Part shown: piece by piece, positions 37,901-50,364 of the stretch | How positions within the stretch are numbered: position 1 is the first letter of the stretch | Layout: each line of letters begins with the position of its first letter | Assembly (NCBI GenBank): GCA_038496675.1 | Contig: CM076654.1 | Span: forward strand, 11,424,630-11,488,629 | DNA length: 64,000 nt | Direction of reading: 5' to 3' | DNA from: Rachycentron canadum | Taxonomy: Eukaryota > Chordata > Actinopteri > Carangiformes > Rachycentridae | Program-made: the position numbers and the translations under genes | Notes under the pieces: model-generated | The model's database searches: none | What the model was told of the DNA's origin: nothing | What the model saw: only the letters and a program-made list of their open reading frames with translations

Positions 37901-40900
37901 CTGTACAATAAAGTCACAGTAGGGAACTGTTCTGGTCTGAGTGATGCTGATATATGATTGTTAGTCTTGGTTAAGCAACCAAAAAATAAAAATAAAAATG
38001 GTTTCCTGATTCTGCAATGTTGAGATAAGAACTACACTGGTCTAGAAATATTGTCAATAATATAGAACGGCAAATGGTTATATTAAGGTCTGGCTGATGC
38101 CCCTAATGCTTCTCCTTGCAGAGACATTTTCATAAGAATGTCTTTAGACACTGTATGCATCATCTTTGTCCAGTAAATTCAAATACGACCTCAGGGAATA
38201 CTTTCTATTGTCCATGTCAACTGGTTTCTAAACCATTACAAGATTTCCATTGCCTGCAAAATTTAATGTGTGGAAGGGATTTCATGAAGAACCCAACTTG
38301 AGATCAGGACACAAAACCAATTCCTGAAAAAGATTTTCCTAGCTTGCCTAAGGCGACACCTTGGCTAGAGCCAGCGCTGACATTGTGTCATCAAAAATCC
38401 TTTCAACAAGCATAGGATGAGATACTTTGATGGCAAGCCTTTAAAATGAAACATAGCAAGTTCAGCACACTTCATTACTGTGCTCGCCAACAGCTGTTTC
38501 CAGTGGTGGAAACAATGCCAACGTTGACTCTTGTTTTGCTTCTATCACTTCTTTTCTTCTGCTGAAGTCAGCCTGCTAATCAGCTAGTTCTAGTCTGGCC
38601 AGATTGTCTTGTCATGTTCCAATAATGAGTCACTGGTGTGTCCAGTTTTCCATAAATAAGTAGTGCTGGTCAGAGGAAATATTATAACCACATGCAAATG
38701 CAGCAATGGCTGAATCGCTTGGAAAGACTGATTAGCTCACTAGCTGTTCATCCAAAGCATTTTAAAGCCATTTTAAAATGAAATATAAATGAATAAATAT
38801 GAATGAATAATAAATGCACAGTTGGCAATTCTCTATGAAATCAATTTAGAAAGTGTTAACTTTAAGATACTATATTTGGATATTTAGAGGCATATCCAAA
38901 TTGTTTTGCTGTTTAGCGAAATGTGATCCATTCAAAGTAACTTGGTGACATTAAATCAAAGACAACATGATTTATGTAGAGACTTATGACCACAGGTTGG
39001 CAGAGACCAGGACACACAGATTGAAGCACACTGTAGAGTCCCTGCTTGGCACTTTTGTGCTCTGTTAATAGCTGGCTGTCCCAGCTTTAGCCCAGCTGCG
39101 GCCCACTTTCACTTTCATGTTGCTCAGCCACATAGTGCACTCCTTCCATCTATCCTCCATATCTCCGTGTTTCATATCTCCTCTCTTTCACTCTTGCTCT
39201 GCCTATCTACCCCCTCTCTTTCTCCACTGACCAGAGGGGCCATTAGTTGATCTCATGGTGGATATGAGACAAGGTTGTCAGAAAGAGCTACAGAAGAAGA
39301 AAGAGCTACTGTATTGGAAATGTCTAATATGGCTGATATAATGATGCAGCGGAGACAAAAGATCACAGATTTTGAACTCAAATGTGCAACTACAAGCTGG
39401 AACATACATCCTTTTCTGTCTTTGCTTTATTACAAATAACTAAGACTGAACACACTGGTGTGATAGTGACCAAGGCAAAAGGAAATCTTGCCTGTAATGA
39501 CGATATGCATTACACAAAATGGAACATGATATGAAATGATAAATGATTCCCCCTTTATTATTACTGATGTCATAGCAGTGCAAGCTGATATTAAACTGAT
39601 AAAGAAATGTTGACTGCTTTTGTAAAATACCTGAAATTTGTATATTATTTTATATAAAAATGATAATAAACTAGACAAAACTGACTGAAGCTTAAAATGT
39701 AGCTATACTGAGGGGGGAAATGATCAATAATACTCATGATTTCTACTATATATATCAATATATAAATATATAGATGTATATAAATGCATGAAACCTCTTA
39801 GAAAACAGAGCAGGAGACAAGTAAAAACAGCTCACTGACTCATTGTGCTATATCACAGCTGCCAAGGAAAGAGGTAGGAGGGAGGGAATAAATGATCAAA
39901 GACCCTGAGTATTCACCTTCATTCAGTGCACAATTTGTTCAAATTTAACTACATGGGATAGTGGGATGGTGTTGAAATTAAATATTCTGAATCTTTTCAT
40001 CCAGCAAAGAGACTGGACATGTACACTGTCTCAGCACAGATTATCTTAAGAACAAAAACAGATGAGATGTTTGTGTTTACCGGTATTAAGATTTACAGAT
40101 TTGATTTATTTTATACTAATGTTATTCAGGAACTTAAAAGCCTGTTTTTAGATATATAGCTGGGCTCACCAACAAGTGAATAAGTGACATCTTATCATAG
40201 TCACTCAGTCATTCGGTTCACACTCTGCTATTGTTTAGAAATGTTAAGACAATAATTATTTCTTGGAAGTTATGTGGTGATGTGGTGCAATGTGAGAACT
40301 ACATACTTAGAAGCTTAATCTTCATGCAGGTCGACACCTGATCTCATTGATCCTTATTGTAACTTTGACTTCAATATCTTATTTGCTTAAGATAATATAA
40401 ACCTGCATCTATATACTTCATCAGGATTCAGGATCCATTATTTTTAGTTATGAAACACCCATTCACTCCCACAGGCATATTAGCAACTGAGTCAGGAAGT
40501 ACACAGGATATTTGTGTCAGTGGTGTGGGTGACTGTTGCAATGTCACAATTTATATATGGTCTGCAGTAACCTGTAGTACGTTCAGCCAACAGCAGAGGA
40601 CTCTGTTCCTGCTATGTGTCTGCCTTATATCCTTGGCTCTGGTCATAAATACCTGATGTATGCATATAAAGAGGGGTGAACTTTGTAAAATCTGTGAAGG
40701 ACAATCGTTTTCGCTTTCACCTTAGCAAAACCTGAGATTTATTTTTCTCTTTCTCCATTTACTTGACTACTATCTCATCTGTTAATTATCTCACGTGCCA
40801 AAACGTTAATGGAAAAGGAGTTTAAGGCCAAGGGTAACAAACACTCAATTTTCTCATCACAAATAGTAGTAAATAGAGGCCTTGTGATATTATCAAAACC

Positions 40901-42034
40901 TTTGGCCCATCTGTAAGCACATCAGATGAACATAGCTGACAAAAGAGGGTGCCAAATGGTGTACCCTAAGGAGGGCAGGAAGTGTTAAGCTGCTTCAAAG
41001 CTAATATAAAGCCTACATGACAGTATTGTGCCCTCCATCCTTTCTTTGTTTGGGTTTGTGAGGATTAGAGACATCTAAAGAGATTTTTTTTAAAGGCCAG
41101 CAATGCTTGACTTTCAGTTTACAAGACTTGCATACAGAGCATTATAACACAAGAATGGCAAATACCACGTACTATGTATATAAATAAAAATTAACAAAAC
41201 TTAACAGACCTAATGCTTCATACTTAAAGTTATGATGTATATTAATATATTACTGTACTGTGTCATGTTAATGTAATGGTCATATTGAAGAAATAATATC
41301 AGAGAGGTCCTGGTTTTGTACAACCTATTCAATGAAATCGCCTGGTTTAAATCAAGTGCTTTAAATGCAGTAGAGTTGGATTTGTGTCACTGATGTTATA
41401 CTTGGGAATCACATATATACTAGGAATATTACTTTTATGCATTTTGGACTCTACACTGTACACTACATTGTATGTACACTGCGCAGGAAGTGCTTAGATG
41501 CATAATATGGTGTAAACAAAGATTAATATTTTGCCAGAGATTTAGTTCAGCAAGTAAATGTGAAAGTTTTTTACATCATACATGGTAACGAGATGGACAG
41601 CATATTATGGGGCAATGTGTGTAATACTTATTTTGTAAAACAACAACAAATATTTGGAGAGGTTAGCAATATTCAAATTGCAAATTGTGCAAGATACTCC
41701 AGATAATGTTCTACAGATGTAAGGGCTTGTTTGGTACATGACCCAGCAAAAAGCATTAGATGCAAAAATGACCAGTCCAATTGAAGTGCAAAACAATTGC
41801 AAAATTTACATAAATTGCAACATGATTTTCTTTTTTGCACTTTAGCTACAGGAGAAATAACCTTCATATAGTCACTTAATCTGTGTTCTGTTACATTTAA
41901 ACAAGAATGAACAAAGTGGCGTTTGAGAAAACCATGTGAAAAGTATTACTTACAGTCAAGTCAAGTGCAGTCTTTCATTAGACTTCCCAATTATATTGAC
42001 ATTAGGTGTTTGCCCAATACTTTAAAAAAGGATC

Positions 42035-42041
<7 letters not shown>

Positions 42042-42068
<27 letters not shown>
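42042..42068. repeat. T27 homopolymer
   Basis: The longest single-base run in the window. On the minus strand it would be a poly(A) tail, but no recognisable retroposon body precedes it. Confidence 0.93.
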
Positions 42069-42072
<4 letters not shown>

Positions 42073-43143
42073 AATGGTATAGAAAAGCAAGCCCTTATTA
42101 GCTCACAGAGATATTATTCACTACTGAGCTGTTACCACACATACTGCACTTTACTCCAGAGACTAATGAAAGTGCAGTGACAGTAGTGCAATGAGCGCTA
42201 CTGGAAGAGCCTCTTATTGTTCCCTCTCTGTCTCAATTTTCCTTTTTAATACAGTTTTTCAACATCTGTAAATGCAAATTGTATTTCAAGGAAAAGAAAT
42301 TAAGTGTCCTTGAGCCGTACACATCGTGAAATGCACAAACCCCATCTAGTATTTAGTATGTTATCATTTCAAGGGTATACCTATTTAGGATAGCTACTTA
42401 CTTTGTGAGTGCTGATACATCAGAGGCTGTCTCTCAAAGGAGCTCACTTTCAACCTGCATGCATGCAGGCAAACGCACTCAATCATAGTCACAAACACAA
42501 TTGTCTGGCCAAGATAGGGGAAGGGACCTACTTCCTATTTAATATGTTTCTATGCTTTCTGTCTCCTCATTGGCTTGGTGTGATTAATGAGGCCTCCCTA
42601 CCGCACACGCAGGTGACTGTGGAATGACTAGATGTGTTTGTGTGTCTATTTGAGTGTGTGTCTGAGATGTTCTTCCTTTCACTGATGCTCTACAACATTA
42701 AACAGTAGATTGAGATTGAGAAAATAATTGACTGAATTAACTGAGAAAGGGATTAACTGAATTACCATTTAGTATTAGGCAACTGAGATAAAGATTAGAT
42801 GAGTGACTTTTGCAGATTTTTCCTGAGACCCCCAACCGCAAACCTGAACTGTGTAGATAATCCATAGCCTTTTCTTGTTTCTTGTTATCTGTATTTCATT
42901 TTGATGTGGTTTCTTGTCATCTGCTTCTGCTTTTCTTCCTCGTCTCTCTCCTTCCTTACCCCCTGTGTTTTTGTCCCAGGTCAGAGAGGTGACTTTGGAA
43001 TTTGGCCCACCTTATTGATTGCTGGGAGGAAATGCAAGTCAGCCAAAACAAACAAACCACATCACCAGCTACTGGCAGGGGGATAGTAATTTTGTATCCA
43101 TAATTTTCTTATGGTTTTCAAATTAAGGGCTGAATTCCCACCC

Positions 43144-43171
43144 CACACACACACACACACACACACACACA
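43144..43171. repeat. (CA)14 microsatellite
   Basis: A pure CA tract of 28 bases in the upstream flank. Confidence 0.95.
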
Positions 43172-44295
43172 GCTCAACGCCTTTATTCCTCAGTTTTCAA
43201 GAAGAATTGCAAAGAAAGTAGGCTATAAAATCCTTGGATATACGAAGCAGAGAGGGTGTCAAGCTCTCATGTAAATTATCCAAATGTTTGCATCTGGGTT
43301 TCACTGCACAAAGGGTCCCCTCCACTTCTACAACCCAATTCCAATTTCATCTGGTGCATAATTGTCAATTCCAGCAGGAGTGTAAATTCTATCAATGCCC
43401 CCCATCAATCCTCCCTCTCACATATACGCTAATATTCTCTCTCCCTCGTTTGTTTTCCTGAATGACTTGTTTCAGAGGGAAGGAGGGAGGTGATCTGTTT
43501 TCAAAATTTACTATTCTCATTGCTGCCCCCAATATCATTCTTTCTCCTTACTTACCGATGAGATGAGCTTTGCTCTGAGCTCATGGCTGCAAAGAAAAGA
43601 GGTAGAATGGGATATCTGTTCTGCTGCTTATATGTGTGTGCGCATGTGTTCATAAACTAACACAACACAACATTATCTAAAGGGCATGTAGCATATTAAT
43701 AGCCTTACCATCAAGTTCCCCCTCCCATCTATCCCTCTTCTTTTCTCTTGTTGGTAAAAAAAAAAAAAAATGCTACATGCTTACAGATATACATATACAG
43801 CTACACTTCTGCTCTATTTAATGACTATGGAAGCCTGATATAATATCCTCATGAGGCCTTGTACTGCAAGGTGGTCACATTGACAATGAAACTCACACAT
43901 ATGTACACAGGGCCAGTGATGCTAAGGAGAAGGCGCAGTGGCCTAACTGTCTGTCTAGCCAGTTTACATTTGGATAAAATGAAGTAACTTTTAAAACTTT
44001 CCAAAAATAAAATAACTGACATTATGACTATTTGCCCAACCTAACATTACTCATATTGATACGTTGCCTTCTCAGCTAACCCTATAAATTACAACAACAA
44101 ATCTCCACTTGCATATGAAAAACCAGTCAAAGTTTGGGTTGTCAAAGTGGAACCATGCAGGAGCAGTATAACTTGGACACAAAAAAAATGGATAAAATGA
44201 CTTCATGCTATTGGAAAAGCAGCTGGAACAGCACATAGGAAAGAAGGAACTGATTACAAAAACAAGGAAAAAAGGATGTCATGTCAGTTGTATTA

Positions 44296-44413
44296 GCACA
44301 CACACACACACACACCAGTCAAAAATGATCCAAATGAAATCACTTCAAAAACAGCAGAATAGAGCAGCATTTTCTGAAATATTTAATGTGGTGTATGTGT
44401 GTGTGTGTGTGTG
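44296..44413. repeat. Inverted pair of CA and TG microsatellites
   Basis: (CA)10 at 44296-44315 and (TG)10-like at 44393-44413 are about 78 bases apart in opposite orientation. They could pair as a stem of about 20 bp in single-stranded form. Confidence 0.8.
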
Positions 44414-45009
44414 AAGACTATGTGGAAGCGAGAGAGACAGTTTGGCAGAACTCAGGCAGGTGTACTGGATGCCGTGGAGTCAGATCAGCTGTTAACCATA
44501 AATGTAGAAAGGAATGTTCAGTATGACCTCCAGTTTTCCTGAAAATAAATACTACAGTTTCTCCAGAGCTAAGCAGAGTTCCTCCAGAATCTCCCCCCTG
44601 TGCTTCCTGACCACAGTCTGGAGGTTGAAGCAAATTCCTTCATGGGCAGCAGTCTCACAAAAATAATGAAACTGATCACACTCTATCCTCGAAAACATAC
44701 TGCTGATGGAACAAAAAAGATCATAGAAGTGTTGTTCAAATCCAATAATAATAATACTTATTTGATGTGAAATATAATCTATATCTACTATATTTTTCTA
44801 TACTATCTTAATTAGTGAGTATACTTAAATATTATTGTGTTATAATCCATGATTAACTTAATTACAGGCATTCAATAAAAAGTGTGATGACACTATATTA
44901 TGTGCATATGGAAATTCAATAAGATGCAGTTTATCAATTATTACCAAGATAAATGTGATAACTAATTCTTGGAATTTCAGGAGACCATAATTGTTGCCCT
45001 TAAGAATAT

Positions 45010-45293
45010 GGGCCTTGTCTTAAAACCAGCACAGAGCACAACGCTAGTGTCTTTGCCAGTTTCAGATAAAGTTGTCATTGCTTTTAAAGGGAATGGAAGA
45101 TGGCAGTCTGATTTATTGCGTGTCACGCCCAAAACAGTCTCATGAATAATTAGCAGTACTTAGCACAAGCCTTTTGCACCTGGACATGCACCTGGAGCAG
45201 CGAATGTTCTTTCCAATGTTAAAATAGCAAAAGTGATATGGACACGCCCTAGGTGCATTTGCACCATGCACTTTGGGCTGTAGAAATAGGGTC
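45010..45293 (+). mobile_element. Short non-autonomous DNA transposon of the GGGCC..GTCTT type
   Basis: It begins GGGCCTTGTCTTAAAACCAG and ends TGCACTTTGGGCTGTAGAAATAGGGTC. Internal blocks GCCAGTTTCAGATAAAGTTG, ATGCACCTGGAGCAGCGA, TTAAAATAGCAAAAG and ATGGACACGCCCTAGGTGCA are in the order expected for a fish repeat bounded by GGGCCCTATTTTAACG-like ends. At 284 bp it is an internally deleted copy. Confidence 0.65.
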
Positions 45294-46432
45294 TTGTATG
45301 TTAACAAGGCTATTATGCTTAAGGTTTATGATATAATTTACTCATTTCAAACCATACTAATAATGTAAATAATAACAATCCAAGTTTAAAAAAAAATTGC
45401 AGAGCAAAAGCTCTCATGTAGCCACTTACTTCAAGAAACCATGAGTCAGTGGGTCATTTGTATTTTCCCCTTCACGTTGTGTCAATGCTGCAGGAAGACC
45501 TTGTTTCTTGGACACAATGTGATATTTTTCTAATTTTACTTAAATGGTACTAGGTCATGGATGAAATAATGATAAAAGTGATTCTATATTCTGTACATTT
45601 ACACAAATTATGCCACTCATATTGGGACCTGTTTCTCTGTGAATTACTTCTTTCTGCTTGGAACTTAATATTAAATAGACTGACCAGGGATTAGGGGTTA
45701 GTACGTCTAATGGATTTGTGTCTTGGATAGTAAACTGAGCAGGAAAAATACAGGGTAGCTACACATTTAAAAAAGAATGCAGGGAAAGAATGATGGTTAT
45801 GAACAACTATTAACTATTCAATAATCAGACATGTCAAAGTATTTTATCATGCTACAGCAGCCTCAGTGTTGACAGCCAATTCAATTATACAATTACAATT
45901 ATGCAAATGGTGATATAACTCAACTAAAAGAAATTAGTCATTGCTATCAGAGAAGTAAGCAAAAGCTCATCTTTATTAAAGATAGACATTGACTGGGATG
46001 AACTTTTACAAGCGTAAAGTAAAAGTTAAACATGAGGCTTCAATATTTTTAAATATAATACAGGTACATGAAGCTGTAACCCGTGAACATGCACTCCAGC
46101 AAGAGGACGCCAAAGACTTAAAATCTCTGTCAATAAACACTCTACATTTCCAATATAGTGCTGTTACCAGAATGTTTTTAATCATTTCACACACAATCAT
46201 GCTATTACTCTTGTTAATGTGCGCTCCATTTATCTTGTCTGACTAATGCACTCTGGTCGTGTCCATTTTCATTTTTCTTGTCCAAATATTATGCACATAA
46301 TGGAGATAATAAGGATGATGAAGGGGGTGGTTACTCAGACCTTCAATGAGAATCTGTGAATATGTGAATGTAAGAAGAAGAAATAACACTTTCTCTTACA
46401 GAAGAAAAGTTTGATTCATGACACACAAAACT

Positions 46433-46761
46433 AGGGCTAAACGAGATCCAAAAAAATTAACATTGAGATAATCTTGGCAGGTACTACTAATGCAAAATGT
46501 GCATTTTTGCATTTCACTTTTACTGAAAAATAAATTGATGTGATTTTTGTTTGGTTTTGTACCAAACAAAAATATTCCTTAATATCTGGAGAGTCGGGTT
46601 TGTAGGCCTGAGTGTCTCTGTAGCACCACAACGCTTATGGAGTTAACAATGCACAACATGGTGACGCATTTTACCTTTATCAAAAAAATTGCAGCTCCTG
46701 CTATTTAGATATTGCACTTAGCCAAACTACAATTTAGGTTTTTCGAATAGTCTGCAGCCCC
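46433..46761. mobile_element. hAT-like MITE, imperfect ends
   Basis: The left end AGGGCTAAACGAGAT and right end AATAGTCTGCAGCCCC form a poor inverted repeat resembling the AGGGCTGCACGAT .. ATCGTGCAGCCCT termini of a common fish hAT-derived MITE. The internal AATTGCAGCTCCTGCTATTTAGATATTGCACTTAG is consistent with that family. No coding capacity. Confidence 0.5.
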
Positions 46762-47563
46762 ACACAAAATGCATTGCTAATCCATTCAAATCACTAAGGG
46801 TTTTTGTTAATAGAACCTTCCATACAATGATCATTACTCAGGTCTCTTCTCTACTTGTGATACAACTCAGACTTAAGTTACACAGGCTCGCTTTCCACCA
46901 GGGTGTTTCATTACCTACTGTTATAGGATGTGTGGATACATTGACGAAGCAATAAGCCATTCACAGCCCATCAAACCTTGATATTTAAATAGAGTGAAAC
47001 TATTCAGACCACATAATTTATATAAGAAAAAGGAACAGTGTGGCTCTGGAGATGGTAAAACTGGACAGTCTGTCTGTTGGTTTCGCAGTCCAAACATTTG
47101 GTCAAGTTGGCATGTTAACATTAATATAGTCAGGAAAAAACTAATTCAGTAAGTACCACAGAAGATGTACAAGGTCCTAACTGGTGAATGCACAGACCAA
47201 AATCACCCTTTGATTTAGGTAACAACACAGACTTTGCTATGGAGAAAAGCAAAGTTGGCTCTTTACATTTCATTCATCAAGATATTGTTGTGAATTTCAA
47301 CGAGAATTGGTCTGTAGATTTTAGATTTTTAACTTAACTTGAATGAACTTAATGGCCAGACCAGAAGGAAAAAGATGAAGCACAAGTGTGGTTTGGAGGT
47401 CAATAGAAGACACAACTTTGAAAGAACAGGTTAATAAACCTGCAAGATCCAAGTACACCAGCAGCAGGGCCTTGCAAACACACAAAAACATGCACACAGT
47501 TACAGTCAAACAGCGAACAACAGTCTCACACACACACGCGCACACAGGGAGATACACAAACAC

Positions 47564-47584
47564 TACTCACTCACTCACTCACTT
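47564..47584. repeat. (ACTC)5 microsatellite
   Basis: A short pure tetranucleotide repeat next to CA-rich sequence at 47527-47547. Confidence 0.9.
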
Positions 47585-48395
47585 ACACAGACACACATCA
47601 GATTAGTGGAGCCACAGGCTCTAAAGCCACAAACAGCAGGAACTTAATTGAAGCAGGCAGGAACCAAAGAATGTCCTGAGCGTGTCAAATGCTTTGCCTC
47701 GCCACTGAGATTGTGACATCCACTTCTGAACCACTGGGTCATCATTATCAAATAGATGCATGAGACACATGACTGCTCACAGCTGCAATGCATCTAGGGA
47801 GCCATAAAACAGGTAAAAATAAATATTCTCCAGACACATGATGTAGACTCTGAATAAGATAGCAGGAGCACAAGTGCGCGAGTCTGACTGGAGGTTAATT
47901 TTGGGGGCAAATTTAAAAGACCAGTTAACTGAGGATGCCCAATTGGGTACAGGTCCATGCTCATCTAGCTGTGATATTCTAGACAGTATATAGTTATTTC
48001 TTCCTTGAAAGTTGTATTATTAGTTTGTATTATATTAAATTTGATATGCTGCAATGAATTCTCAGTTTACAAATTCCTGCTACATTATATCAGATGATGT
48101 TACAGATTCCATCCCTTCTTCTCTGGAGACTGTCCTGTAAAAAAGAAACCAGCCTATATGTCATCTGTGCCAGCAATTTATTCAGTCGCAAAAGAACAGC
48201 AAACCAGTATTTACAAGCAAAAACACTCAATGTTAACAGCTACACATTTAACGCTGATAACTTTCATCAGAAATATGTGCTATGTTGTGGTTTCTTTTTA
48301 ACCCATTCAGGCCTGAGCCACCCTCTAAACAAACACTAAATCTAAAGCACAGTTTCAAAACAACCTCCAAAAACCTGAGGGCAGTTCAGTTGAAC

Positions 48396-48416
48396 TTTTT
48401 TTTTTTTTTTTTTTTT
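48396..48416. repeat. T21 homopolymer
   Basis: A single-base run of 21 T in unique AT-rich sequence. Confidence 0.92.
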
Positions 48417-50345
48417 AAGGTTTATTGATGTTTTTTTAATGTTGCTGAACATTCAGGCCAAGGCTATCATTTACAATAAAAGCCAGCAGTTTCACAAATG
48501 GTTTTTATTTCATGTTTCTATCTGCTTCAGAGACTGAGGCAGCATTGCATCATGTGAAACGTTAGGTGGTAGTGGCTCGCCAGTCCTCCTCCGACATGTC
48601 TCACTCTGAGCCTTGACTAGCAGGTTAGCAGCTTAACAGGGTGAAGTCAGTGTCTGAATTTTCTAAGTTGTTGTTTTAGTTTTTATTTAGATAACTGCTA
48701 TAATGTTCTCCTATAATCGCCCCTCTTGCTCCGGCTCCGGTCACTGTCACAATCACAACTTTAAAAAATATTTTGTGAGCTAAAAGCAGAAAAAAGATAA
48801 CCTAACAAAATGCATTTCTCATAATATATTTTGGAAAAACACAACGCAAATGCATTTTATTGCTCATATCTCTTAAAAATTATGTAATCATATACTAGGC
48901 GTGGACATTATCCTGGTAGCAGGTAGGTGGTACGTTACTCCAGGGGTGTTGACACATGATGTGAGAATAGGGAAAAAAAAGATCCAGGACATTGTCCTGT
49001 ACAGTTGTTTATGCTTTGTATATAACTTCCAATAATGTCTCTGTTTTATACTAGAAATGAATAATGTTGCCTTACTTTATACTGTAAATGTTGCTGTTTG
49101 TGCTTCCAAAAATGGTGATTTAAGGTAAATTTACTGCTTCCTGTTAGACAGCCAGACTACAATGTTTCTGAAATATACTGAAAGGCTACACCAGCAGAAG
49201 TAACATATAATTGGATACCAATACATAAGATTCACAGAAGTAATACAAGCTCAACCTTTTACTTGTGAGCTGATGCATGCTGCACGTCTCTTTGATTAAA
49301 GTGAACTCTAGTCACTAAAGCCAGTCAGATCAATAAGAAGGGTGGGAAAAAGGTGTTGAGCAGGTAACACAGCTTCATTCAAAAATATCAAATAAATGGT
49401 GGGTTTTAGTGTAGAAGTCACAGGCTTAAACTGGAGTGATTCAGACTGTCAGAAAGTGATGAATTAGATTTTTCAGTGAGCTGGATTTTGTGATTGATTT
49501 TCTACTCAAACGTGATGCACATGGAACCATATGCTATACGCTTTATAAATAAAATCAATCAAGAAAATCACAAATGCAACCACTAGCACCAGACCAGTGC
49601 AGATATGCCTATGCCAATTTATTGAAACTATCAATTAAATATTGTTGGCCTGTTCGGTTAATGATGGCCTTCATAAGCTCAGTACCGCACAAAATAAACA
49701 AGAATATTATGTTGCCGACCTTTGATTGTGTTTGTAGCCGACACAGCATAAACATAAAGTCTGCACTGCTGGGTAAAGTAAATTAAAAAAATAAATAATT
49801 TTAAAAAGTTAAATAAAATGTGCTGTGTGTTTATGAGGTGACTGAATAATGTGCTGTTCACATCATTTTTGTTTTGAACGCTGCTGCACAACAGGTGAAT
49901 TCTATACCCAACATATGACAGTATGTTAGACAGTCAGTGAAATGTACATCTACCACATCTTTTTAAAACATTTAACAATGTTAAATGTGGAAACAACATT
50001 TCACTGTGAAGGTGCATTGATCATGAACTTGGTTCCAACTCAGGTTCCTATCAGGTTGGATACTAATGCACCAAACTCACCAAACATAAAAAGCACTATT
50101 TTATCAATTATCCCAAGATAACACTGATATTAACCATTAAATTGCAAGTGATGACTCGGTGAAGCCCTGCAATAGACCTTTATGAAGCGAGTCATAGCAA
50201 TACAAGCCAAAAATACTGATAGAAATTTGCAGTAAAAAGATATAGCCAATTTATTTCGGGATGCAAAGTGATCAATAAATAATCCAAGTGTGGCTTTAAT
50301 TAATTAAATATACTCTGGGTCAAAGTGCAAGGCAAACTTTCCTTG

Positions 50346-50364
50346 GGGGCCGCCAGAGGGCTCT
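50346..50364 (+). promoter_or_regulatory. CTCF-like binding motif
   Basis: GGGCCGCCAGAGGGCTCTA is very close to the vertebrate CTCF core (GGCCACCAGGGGGCGCTA), with differences only at positions that tolerate A/G or G/T exchange. It lies about 24.8 kb upstream of the grid2 first exon in otherwise AT-rich unique sequence. Occupancy cannot be judged from sequence. Confidence 0.5.

Larger units (their letters stand above)
30779..45009. other. Upstream flank, no gene recognised
   Basis: About 14 kb of AT-rich sequence with homopolymers, CA repeats, a SINE-like scrap at 34.5 kb, a hairpin at 33.2 kb and a 16-bp palindrome at 42454-42469. Open frames are at most 120 codons and unrecognisable. Confidence 0.55.
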
